Source: Nitrospina sp.
GTDB lineage: Bacteria; Nitrospinota; Nitrospinia; Nitrospinales; VA-1
Length of the DNA stretch: 6,828 bases
Assembly (NCBI GenBank): GCA_018665625.1
Contig: JABJCF010000481.1
Span: forward strand, 1-6,828
Reading direction: 5' to 3'
In this document: positions 1-6,627 of the stretch, piece after piece
How positions within the stretch are numbered: the stretch's first letter is position 1
How the letters are laid out: every line of letters begins with the position of its first letter
Translations under genes and position numbers: made by a program
Notes under the pieces: model-generated
What the model saw: the letters and a program-made list of their open reading frames with translations, nothing else
Told to the model about the DNA's origin: nothing
Database searches by the model: none

Positions 1-270
1 ATAGGCCCCAACAGCATTTCATCTTTTCATATCATTGGTGAAGTTTTCGACAAAGTTTACACCGAAGGAGGATTTGGCGGTGCCGTTGGAAAAAATATCC
101 AAACTACGCTGGTACCTTCTGCAGGTGCCACGATTGTAGAATTTAAAGTCGATGCTCCGGGTGCTTATGCCCTGGTTGACCATAGTATCTATCGCGTAGA
201 AAAAGGCGCTATCGGTCACCTCGTGGTAGAGGGAGAAGCAAACCCAAAAGTAATCCGACAGGGGAAATAA
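1..270 (+). CDS. nirK: Copper-containing nitrite reductase, C-terminal fragment (5' end outside window)
   Basis: Reading frame 1 is open from the window edge to a TAA at 268-270, giving 89 residues. They match the end of the second cupredoxin domain of NirK, the periplasmic enzyme that reduces nitrite to nitric oxide. Local residue 10 is the His in SSFHIIGEVFD, corresponding to the active-site His255 of Alcaligenes NirK. Local residue 61 is the His in LVDHSIY, corresponding to His306, the type 2 copper ligand supplied to the neighbouring subunit of the trimer. The phrases VYTEGG, IQTTLVP and GATIVEFKVDAPG resemble the AniA-like class II NirK group more than the Alcaligenes/Achromobacter class I group. 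Type 1 copper ligands, signal peptide and any fused cytochrome or extra cupredoxin domain would lie upstream and cannot be seen. The tail after the domain is short, so no C-terminal fusion exists. The gene ends its transcription unit at the terminator that follows. Confidence 0.93.
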   Translation: MGPNSISSFHIIGEVFDKVYTEGGFGGAVGKNIQTTLVPSAGATIVEFKVDAPGAYALVDHSIYRVEKGAIGHLVVEGEANPKVIRQGK

Positions 271-300
271 GTAAATTGCACCATTGAAACATTGTTCCAT

Positions 301-341
301 AAAAGCCCTGATGATGACTCATCAGGGCTTTTTTATTTTTT
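301..341 (+). terminator. Rho-independent terminator of nirK
   Basis: A perfect 14-bp inverted repeat (301-314 with 319-332, core GCCCTGATGA / TCATCAGGGC) encloses a TGAC tetraloop. The stem's terminal T's run into a T-rich tail that ends at about 341 with one interrupting A. It starts 30 bases after the nirK stop codon and separates nirK from the downstream pair. Only four A's precede the stem, so it should work best on plus-strand transcripts. Confidence 0.93.
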
Positions 342-423
342 AGATGCAGCCCTCCCCTAAAACATCATTTGTAATTTTATCCTATCCTTCTCGACTACCC
401 CTTGATTTGCACTCTCAATTAAG

Positions 424-452
424 TTGAAGACCCGGTGATAATAAAGTAAATT
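424..452 (+). promoter_or_regulatory. Candidate sigma70-like promoter for the ThDP enzyme / ALDH operon
   Basis: TTGAAG (424-429) and TAAATT (447-452) are separated by 17 bases, each matching four of six positions of the sigma70 consensus. Transcription from it would start near 459 and give a leader of roughly 40 bases. In this AT-rich stretch such matches arise easily by chance. The firm point is that a promoter should lie between the terminator at 301-341 and the start codon at 502. The rest of this 231-base gap shows no clear operator or riboswitch. Confidence 0.25.
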
Positions 453-488
453 TGTACCTGACTTTTAACCCAGCCATATAAAAAATCC

Positions 489-494
489 AGGAGA
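489..494 (+). promoter_or_regulatory. Ribosome binding site of the ThDP enzyme gene
   Basis: AGGAGA lies seven bases before the ATG at 502. This strong Shine-Dalgarno match at good spacing fixes the start codon, which also agrees with the usual N-terminus of the family (MKASDLFV). Confidence 0.85.
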
Positions 495-501
495 CGGTTT
501 C

Positions 502-2142
502 ATGAAGGCATCCGATTTATTTGTACGATCCCTCGAGCACGAGGGAGTGGAGTTTATTTTTGGAATTCCTGGTGAAGAGAACCTCGACTTCCTTGAGTCT
601 CTTAGAGAATCTAAAATTAAATTGATTCTTACCCGTCATGAACAAGCAGCGGGATTCATGGCTGCTACTTACGGAAGGCTGACAGGAAAGGTGGGTGTTT
701 GCCTTTCTACATTGGGGCCGGGAGTCACCAATTTTGTAACCTCGGGTGCATACGCCCAACTTGGGGCTATGCCCGTACTGATGATTTCCGGGCAAAAACC
801 CATTAAAAAAAGCAAGCAAGGCCAATTTCAGATCATTGATGTAGTCGAGATGATGAAGCCTTTGACCAAATTTACGAAACAGATTGTCCACGGCAACAAC
901 ATTCCTGTCCTTGTTCATGAAGCCATGCGCATAGCCAGAGAGGAACGCCCAGGGGCAGTTCACCTTGAATTGCCAGAAGATATTGCAGCTGAAGAATGCG
1001 ACACCCAACCCTATGACAAGGTTTACTTCCGCCGCCCTCAGGCTGATCCGAAGGCTATCGATAAAGCCTGTGAAATGATTCAACAGGCGAAAATGCCTCT
1101 CATACTGATTGGAGCCGGAGCAAATAGAAACCGCACCAGTGAAGCCCTAAAAAAACTCATTGATAAAACTGGAATGTATTTTTTTGACACGCAAATGGGA
1201 AAGGGGGTTGTCGATGAAAAACTACCTACATTTCTTGGAACAGCAGCTCTTTCAGCTGGCGACTACTTACATTGCGCTATCGACCGCGCTGATTTGATTA
1301 TCAATGTAGGGCACGATGTCATAGAAAAACCTCCATTTTTTATGTCACCGGGTGGGACAAAAGTAATTCATGTAAATTATTTTTCTGCAAAAGTGGATGA
1401 AGTTTATTTCCCACAACTCAATGTGGTCGGCGACATAGCGGAAAGTATTGATCGCCTGGCCAATAAAGTTGAAAAATGCAAAAACTGGGACGGCGCCTAT
1501 TTCCAACGAGTCAAAGAAGAAGTAGAAGCACATGTTAAGCAAGGCAGTGACGACACACGATTTCCTATCATCCCACAACATTTGGTAGCCGAAGTCAGAA
1601 AGGCCATGCCCGACAATGGAATCATTGCCCTGGACAATGGTGTTTATAAAATCTGGTTTGCCCGAAACTACAAAGCCTACCAATCCAATACCGTCTTGCT
1701 GGATAACGCTCTCGCAACAATGGGTGCGGGCCTGCCCTCAGCAATGGGCGCAAAAATAGTTCATCCAGATCGCAAAGTAATGGCGATTTGTGGAGATGGT
1801 GGATTTATGATGAACTCCCAGGAACTGGAAACAGCCGTCCGATTGAAAATGGACTTGGTTGTCGTGGTCCTCCGCGACGATGCCTACGGAATGATCAAAT
1901 GGAAACAAGCAGGGATGGGATTTCAAAATTTTGGATTGGATTATGGAAATCCTGATTTTGTAAAATATGCTGAGTCTTATGGCGCAAAAGGACATCGAGT
2001 CCAATCCAGCGACCACTTAACGACTTTGCTAAACGACTGCCTCAATGCATCTGGGGTCCATTTGATTGAAGTCCCCGTAGACTATTCTGAAAACGAAAAA
2101 GTATTAATCGAAGAATTAAAATCAAAAATCTGCATTTTATGA
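502..2142 (+). CDS. ThDP-dependent acetolactate synthase-family enzyme (FAD-independent type; possible 2-oxoacid decarboxylase)
   Basis: This complete 546-residue protein is the usual length for the family. The N-terminal PYR domain (about 1-165) carries IFGIPGEENLDF and RHEQ, with Glu47 as the conserved ThDP-activating glutamate, then LSTLGPGVTN. A central domain spans about 185-320. The C-terminal PP domain (about 355-525) holds the ThDP/Mg motif, G431-D432-G433 followed 27 residues later by D459. Asp at that second metal position, instead of Asn, is what catabolic synthases such as Bacillus AlsS and Klebsiella BudB have; those enzymes do not need FAD. The automatic name would be acetolactate synthase large subunit (two pyruvate to 2-acetolactate + CO2). 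However, no ilvN/ilvH regulatory subunit, ilvC or acetolactate decarboxylase gene lies next to it. Instead an aldehyde dehydrogenase follows by 25 bases. That favours, as inference, decarboxylation of a 2-oxoacid to an aldehyde. Cyanobacterial 2-oxoglutarate decarboxylase has the same annotation history and partner. Family is secure; substrate is open. Confidence 0.9.
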   Translation: MKASDLFVRSLEHEGVEFIFGIPGEENLDFLESLRESKIKLILTRHEQAAGFMAATYGRLTGKVGVCLSTLGPGVTNFVTSGAYAQLGAMPVLMISGQKPIKKSKQGQFQIIDVVEMMKPLTKFTKQIVHGNNIPVLVHEAMRIAREERPGAVHLELPEDIAAEECDTQPYDKVYFRRPQADPKAIDKACEMIQQAKMPLILIGAGANRNRTSEALKKLIDKTGMYFFDTQMGKGVVDEKLPTFLGTAALSAGDYLHCAIDRADLIINVGHDVIEKPPFFMSPGGTKVIHVNYFSAKVDEVYFPQLNVVGDIAESIDRLANKVEKCKNWDGAYFQRVKEEVEAHVKQGSDDTRFPIIPQHLVAEVRKAMPDNGIIALDNGVYKIWFARNYKAYQSNTVLLDNALATMGAGLPSAMGAKIVHPDRKVMAICGDGGFMMNSQELETAVRLKMDLVVVVLRDDAYGMIKWKQAGMGFQNFGLDYGNPDFVKYAESYGAKGHRVQSSDHLTTLLNDCLNASGVHLIEVPVDYSENEKVLIEELKSKICIL

Positions 2143-2154
2143 CTTTCGTCTAAA

Positions 2155-2160
2155 AAAGGA
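2155..2160 (+). promoter_or_regulatory. Ribosome binding site of the aldehyde dehydrogenase gene
   Basis: AAAGGA lies seven bases before the ATG at 2168, inside the 25-base gap after the preceding stop. It supports this start, and the absence of room for a separate promoter argues for co-transcription. Confidence 0.75.
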
Positions 2161-2167
2161 TGTCCCC

Positions 2168-3556
2168 ATGACACAGAAACTAAAAGTCCATTCACCCTAC
2201 GATGGACATTTAATAAAAGAAATTGATTTGGACGATGAGTCTCGGATAGAACAAGCCCTGATCACCGCACACAAACTCGAACTGAACAAACCAATTCCTA
2301 CTCCGGAAAGAATTGCCATTTTAAATAAAACGGCTGACTTGGTTGAAGCAAAAGCCGAAGAGTTTGCTCGCCAATCGGCAGAGGAAGGGGGCAAACCCTT
2401 AATCGATTCCCGAATTGAACTTGCGCGAGCCGTACAGGGAATACGAGAAGCCGCAAATTCTATCGGACAACTCACCGGGCACGAAATCCCCATGAACCTG
2501 ACGACCTCATCAATGAACCGAATGGCTTTCACCACTCGTGAACCCATCGGTGTCGTTGCTGCAGTTAGCGCTTTCAATCATCCCTTCAATCTGATTGTCC
2601 ATCAGGTCATACCAGGAGTAGCTGTAGGTTGTCCGGTGATCGTCAAACCTGCAAGTTCAACCCCAATATCATGCTTAAACCTGGTCAATTGCCTGTACGA
2701 AGCTGGCTTGCCTAAGGAATGGGTGCAGGTTATTATCTGCAAAGGCTCACTGGCCGAAAAAATTGTCACCGACCCGAGAGTTTCTTTTGTTACATTCATC
2801 GGTTCCGGAAAAGTGGGCTGGAATATGAGATCAAAATTAGCTCCAGGAACACGTTGTGCTCTGGAGCATGGGGGTGCCGCCCCGGTAATTGTAGAGTCCG
2901 ACGCAGATATTGATGATGCACTTCCTCTACTTGCCAAAGGCGGATTTTACCATGCAGGACAAGTATGTGTTTCTGTTCAACGGGTTTTTGTTCACGAAGA
3001 TATAGTAGAAGACTTCTCCAATAAAATAGTAGCCATAGCAGAAAAATTGATAGTGGGTGACCCAACCGATGAAAAAACCGAAGTCGGACCTTTAATCCAG
3101 GAAAGGGAAGTGGAAAGAATTCACAAATGGGTTGAAGAAGCCAAAGCTGCCGGAGCAAAAATTTTAACCGGTGGAAATAAAATCGGAAATACCTGTTACG
3201 AGCCTACAGTCATACTCAATCCACCTCATGACACCCAAGTTTCTCAGAGTGAGATCTTTGGGCCTGTTATAAATATATATTCATATAAAAACAGGAACGA
3301 GGCGATAAAACTTGCCAATGACGTCCCCTTCTCATTTCAGGCTGCCGTTTTTACCAGCGACATAAATGCTGCTCTGGAATCAGCTAAGGATTTAAATGCT
3401 GCAGCCGTAATGATAAATGACCACACTGCATTCCGAGTGGATTGGATGCCCTTCGCCGGAAGGAAAGCTTCTGGTCTTGGCGTGGGCGGAATTTTGCCAA
3501 CTATGATTGAAATGACAGAAGAAAAGTTAATCGTTTTCAGATCAAAATTAATCTAG
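2168..3556 (+). CDS. NAD(P)-dependent aldehyde dehydrogenase family protein
   Basis: This complete 462-residue soluble enzyme oxidises an aldehyde to its carboxylic acid. All core ALDH residues are visible: Asn137 in AFNHP (oxyanion hole), Lys160 in IVKPAS (cofactor), the FIGSGKVGW nucleotide loop (about 206-214), general-base Glu233 in LEHGG, nucleophile Cys267 in GQVCVSVQR, and the late EIFGPV motif. The 34-residue Glu-to-Cys spacing is canonical. The context GQVCVSVQR is typical of the lactaldehyde/phosphonoformaldehyde-like ALDH branch (family 21-like) rather than GabD-type succinic semialdehyde dehydrogenase, so the substrate should not be assumed. Ser163 occupies the place of the Glu that disfavours NADP in NAD-specific enzymes, suggesting NADP+ can be used. 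It is translated just downstream of the ThDP enzyme and probably consumes that enzyme's aldehyde product. It ends 13 bases from a convergent gene. Confidence 0.93.
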   Translation: MTQKLKVHSPYDGHLIKEIDLDDESRIEQALITAHKLELNKPIPTPERIAILNKTADLVEAKAEEFARQSAEEGGKPLIDSRIELARAVQGIREAANSIGQLTGHEIPMNLTTSSMNRMAFTTREPIGVVAAVSAFNHPFNLIVHQVIPGVAVGCPVIVKPASSTPISCLNLVNCLYEAGLPKEWVQVIICKGSLAEKIVTDPRVSFVTFIGSGKVGWNMRSKLAPGTRCALEHGGAAPVIVESDADIDDALPLLAKGGFYHAGQVCVSVQRVFVHEDIVEDFSNKIVAIAEKLIVGDPTDEKTEVGPLIQEREVERIHKWVEEAKAAGAKILTGGNKIGNTCYEPTVILNPPHDTQVSQSEIFGPVINIYSYKNRNEAIKLANDVPFSFQAAVFTSDINAALESAKDLNAAAVMINDHTAFRVDWMPFAGRKASGLGVGGILPTMIEMTEEKLIVFRSKLI

Positions 3557-3569
3557 TCTAAATTACCAA

Positions 3570-4901
3570 TTATTTAATACTCACCGCACATCTGAATCCG
3601 GTTCCATCAGGTTGCAACTGGAAATGGGAATTCATTCGATTTGCTGACCTCATCTCAGACACTTTTTTATTCCAACTCCCGCCACGATTTATTTTTTGTG
3701 TAATAGAAAATGAACCCACACATTTTACACCGCTGCAGGCATCGAGCTCAGGACGCGGGCCTCTAGGATCTTTCTCAGGACTCATTAAATAATAATTCTC
3801 ATCGACTGGCATCCAATCAAAAACCCATTCACTCACATTTCCTGCCATATCGAAAAGCCCAAAGGGATTGGGTGGGAAAGAACCCACTGGAGATGTATGC
3901 CTGAAACCATCTGTTATAGAGGCATCTCGAGAATTTAAATCGCATTCGCTATCGCAGAAATTTGCCACCTCACCTGTTATTTCATTCCCCCAATAATACT
4001 CAGTTTTTGTTCCTCCTCGGGCCGCGTATTCCCATTCGGCCTCTGTTGGCAATCGATACCCTTGTTTCTTGCAATAATCTCGTGCGTGCTCCCAGGCAAC
4101 GCTTTCAACAGGAAGGTCTGCTCCAGGAAACTGGGACAAGTTATATCCCATAACATTTTGAAAATATTTTTGCCTGACTTCATACTTGCCAATTTTAAAT
4201 GAAGACAAACATACCTTATGAACAGGTCGTTCATCAGAGTTCCCTGAATCGCTTCCCATTTGGAAACAGCCCTCTTCAATCAAAACCATTTCCTCTTCCG
4301 GTTTCTCCTGATTCATCGAGATTGCCATTTTTTGCACCGAAGATTTTAGAGCAGACACTAGCTCGCGGGTAGCCGTTGGGATGCCATGATACTTGATCTT
4401 ATATTTACTTTTGAGTAGCAATTCCATTTTTCCTGAACTCAAAATATAAACTCGAAAATGAGGAACTGGACCAATAGCATCATCCTTTACAAACTGACTG
4501 ATATCTTCATCTACCTCGCTAGATTCATCAAGAACCATTACCGTTTCATCTACAAGCTCTGCCTTTCGACCTTCTGCACTCCCTTTTTCAAAAACCAAAA
4601 TATTTCTCCCTCGGGATTCAGGCATAGCAAGAATTCTATTGAGGAGCTCTTCTGCTTCCTTAAATTTTTTCAGTTTAATTTTTGTATCCGCTTGAGCACG
4701 GAGCACTTTATAATTATCAGGATCTTTTTCTAGCACCTCACTAAAATATTTTTCCGCCTCCAGATACTTGCCTGAGGCAAAATTCTTTTCGCCAATCGCG
4801 AAAACCTCATTTAAATCCTGTGCATACAATACGGCTGGGAGAAATAAAATTAGAAAAAGCTGCAGTGCAAAAATCTTAATTTCTTTGAATATAAATTTCA
4901 T
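3570..4901 (-). CDS. Secreted TPR protein with a formylglycine-generating-enzyme-like (SUMF1-fold) domain lacking the FGE cysteines
   Basis: The protein has 443 residues if translation starts at 4901. The open frame extends to an ATG at 4934 inside the upstream kinase gene. The 4901 start is preferred because AGGA lies eight bases before it and a signal peptide follows at once: Lys-rich start, hydrophobic run, likely cleavage at LYA|Q (after residue 27). Two TPR-like helical repeats (about 30-97) follow, then a region of about 110 residues of no recognised family, then a SUMF1/FGE-sulfatase domain (about 205-443). Fold signatures are RLPTEAEWEYAARGG (283-297), GLFDMAGNVSEWV (348-360), RGGSW (406-410) and the ending GFRCA. 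In true FGE two cysteines five residues apart follow GGS-aromatic; here those positions are Lys412 and Met417, so sulfatase activation is unlikely. Eight cysteines remain in the mature protein, including CxxxC (316/320) and CxxxxC (389/394), which could form disulfides in the periplasm. It may be a structural or ligand-binding relative. It is probably co-transcribed with the kinase. Confidence 0.85.
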   Translation of the reverse strand: MKFIFKEIKIFALQLFLILFLPAVLYAQDLNEVFAIGEKNFASGKYLEAEKYFSEVLEKDPDNYKVLRAQADTKIKLKKFKEAEELLNRILAMPESRGRNILVFEKGSAEGRKAELVDETVMVLDESSEVDEDISQFVKDDAIGPVPHFRVYILSSGKMELLLKSKYKIKYHGIPTATRELVSALKSSVQKMAISMNQEKPEEEMVLIEEGCFQMGSDSGNSDERPVHKVCLSSFKIGKYEVRQKYFQNVMGYNLSQFPGADLPVESVAWEHARDYCKKQGYRLPTEAEWEYAARGGTKTEYYWGNEITGEVANFCDSECDLNSRDASITDGFRHTSPVGSFPPNPFGLFDMAGNVSEWVFDWMPVDENYYLMSPEKDPRGPRPELDACSGVKCVGSFSITQKINRGGSWNKKVSEMRSANRMNSHFQLQPDGTGFRCAVSIK

Positions 4902-4908
4902 TTTAGAA

Positions 4909-4913
4909 TTCCT
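4909..4913 (-). promoter_or_regulatory. Ribosome binding site deciding the start of the TPR/SUMF1-fold gene
   Basis: On the minus strand AGGAA reads from 4913 to 4909, with the AGGA core eight bases before the ATG at 4901 and directly after the kinase stop codon (4917-4915). It favours 4901 over the upstream in-frame ATGs at 4934 and 4925, which would put a charged stretch before the signal peptide. Confidence 0.7.
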
Positions 4914-4914
4914 G

Positions 4915-6627
4915 TTATCCAGCATTTTCAACATTTACAGGCCACGAAAAAACGAAGGCCGTGCCACCCTCCTTTACCGGTTCTACCCGGATGAAACCAT
5001 TCGCCTCTTCTACCAGTTTTTTAACAATGGGAAGACCAATTCCAGTGTTTTCAACTTTACTCCCTCTTTGTAAAGTTTGGAACATTTGGAAAATTTTATC
5101 ATAATATTTAGGGTCTATCCCCGGCCCATTACCCTCCACTCGAAACTCATAAAAAAGCCCTTTTGTTTTAGAAGAGATCGACAGCCTTTTGTTTGAATTG
5201 GTATTGTGTTTGATAGCATTACTTATCAAATTTGAAAATATCTGACTTAACTTTACGTAATCTGTCTGAAAAATTGGCAATTCATTTTGCACAACCAATT
5301 CAACATCATTACTTATATCAATGAAACTTAATATTTTCTTTATCAGGCCTTCAACATTTACTGTTCTTCTCTCAATTGAACTTTTTCCCGCCTTTGAATA
5401 CTCCAAAATGCCCTGGATCAAAGCATCCATATCTTCCACACTTTCAGCCAGGCGATCTAGGTGACCGCGAACCTCCGCCGGCAAATTTTCTCCTAAATCC
5501 TCTTGAATCCAATTGGACAGATGGTTTATCCCTCGTAACGGCGCCTTCAAATCATGCGAAGTAATATTAGCGAACTGCTCTAAATCCCTATTTGCCCTTT
5601 TTAATTCAGCCGTCCTTATTTTCACCTCTTGCTCAATGGCTTTGGTTTTCATTAAATTCATTTCAAATATCATTGCCAAAAAAATCATAAGCACAAAAAA
5701 ACCGCCGCTTGCCACCAAAGGAAAATTGATACTTAACCCGCCATTAAACTTGTCATCTGCCTGCCAAACTAAAAGCCAAGTACGGCCTGAAACATTAATT
5801 GGAAAAGATAATTCCATTTCTTGATTTTCCATCAAGTTTCCATACAATCTGTTTTCTTCATCAATCACGTTGTTTTCATAGATGACCATATTCAAACCTG
5901 GGACTATTTCCCCTTGCATAACATCTTCAATCAATTCCTCAATCAGGTAAACGCCAAGGGCAAAACCTTCAAACATTTCTCTTCTTTTTGAAAGAGTTTC
6001 GGGAACCTCTTTGCCTCGATAATTAGGATAAAAAATTAGAAACCCAGGGCCACTTTTATTTTCCTGAACCAGAGTAATACTAGAAGAGCTCTCTATATTT
6101 CCAGTATCGATAGAATGTTTCAGAGTTTCCGCTCGTATGGGATTGCTGAAAAGGTCGAACCCTAACGCAAGTTTATTCCTCTCTAAAGGGTGTACGTAAT
6201 ATACGGGATAGTAAACCTCACGATTTTCCGCCCTTATCATTTCTCCCGAACTTAAACGCTCAGAAAATTGGAAGGCAACGAGCCCTTCTAATTTTGCTTG
6301 CTCCTCAAACTCAAATCTCTTTGAATGTACAACTTTAGGAACCCATTCAAGAGCATGAATAAAACTTTGATTTTCAATAATGGATTCTGTAAAAATGAAA
6401 AATTCTTCGCGGCTAACAAATTTAGAGGATCGAAAAAGGCCGATGAGACTTTTTAAAACCTTTTCATTCAATTCAATCTTTGAAAGGAGGGCAAGATTCA
6501 TTACATGGGTTTTATTTTGGAAGCTGTCATACCAACTGGTTTTCTGCTTATTCCAAATCAGCATGAAAATAAATCCAGAAAGCAATAAACCCAATAACAA
6601 AATAAATTTTGTTTGCTTTGCAATCAT
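4915..6627 (-). CDS. Membrane sensor histidine kinase with periplasmic CHASE domain
   Basis: This 570-residue inner-membrane protein has a first transmembrane helix (about 8-25) and a periplasmic CHASE sensing domain (about 60-260). CHASE hallmarks are FIHALEWVPKV, YYPVYYVHPLERNKLALGFDL and GFLIFYPNYRG. A second transmembrane helix (about 302-323) and a short charged, probably coiled linker (about 327-352) follow. The HisKA dimerisation domain carries the phospho-acceptor His358 in SHDLKAPLRG. The HATPase_c domain has an N box with Asn470 (NLISNAIKHN), a G1 box at 497-504, an F box (IFQMFQ) and a G2 box (NTGIGLPIV, 527-535). The G1 box reads VEGNGPGI, with Gly499 where the adenine-binding Asp normally sits. 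There is no receiver or output domain and no response regulator in the window, so it acts through an unlinked or upstream partner. CHASE domains bind diverse small molecules; the ligand cannot be predicted. The start ATG has only a weak Shine-Dalgarno. The downstream secreted protein begins 13 bases after its stop. Confidence 0.92.
   Translation of the reverse strand: MIAKQTKFILLLGLLLSGFIFMLIWNKQKTSWYDSFQNKTHVMNLALLSKIELNEKVLKSLIGLFRSSKFVSREEFFIFTESIIENQSFIHALEWVPKVVHSKRFEFEEQAKLEGLVAFQFSERLSSGEMIRAENREVYYPVYYVHPLERNKLALGFDLFSNPIRAETLKHSIDTGNIESSSSITLVQENKSGPGFLIFYPNYRGKEVPETLSKRREMFEGFALGVYLIEELIEDVMQGEIVPGLNMVIYENNVIDEENRLYGNLMENQEMELSFPINVSGRTWLLVWQADDKFNGGLSINFPLVASGGFFVLMIFLAMIFEMNLMKTKAIEQEVKIRTAELKRANRDLEQFANITSHDLKAPLRGINHLSNWIQEDLGENLPAEVRGHLDRLAESVEDMDALIQGILEYSKAGKSSIERRTVNVEGLIKKILSFIDISNDVELVVQNELPIFQTDYVKLSQIFSNLISNAIKHNTNSNKRLSISSKTKGLFYEFRVEGNGPGIDPKYYDKIFQMFQTLQRGSKVENTGIGLPIVKKLVEEANGFIRVEPVKEGGTAFVFSWPVNVENAG

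Noticed and set aside
415..428. Short imperfect palindrome TCAATTAAGTTGA as an operator
   Set aside because: The arms are only four bases in an AT-rich stretch, with no second copy; chance is sufficient.
452..482. TTGTAC followed by TATAAA as a promoter close to the ThDP enzyme start
   Set aside because: The 19-base spacing is poor, and transcription would begin at or inside the ribosome binding site at 489-494.
517..1083. A 188-codon open frame on the minus strand opposite the ThDP enzyme gene
   Set aside because: It lies wholly inside a well-conserved gene, and its translation resembles no family I know and has the uneven composition of a reverse-frame shadow. The other antisense frames inside the two metabolic genes are rejected for the same reason.
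3570..4901. True sulfatase-activating formylglycine-generating enzyme
   Set aside because: Both catalytic cysteine positions are replaced and no sulfatase gene is in the window, so only the fold-level name is kept.
4902..4934. Longer start for the TPR/SUMF1-fold gene at 4934 (or 4925), overlapping the kinase gene
   Set aside because: It would add 11 (or 8) polar, charged residues before the signal peptide and skips the ribosome site at 4909-4913. The start at 4901 explains both features better.
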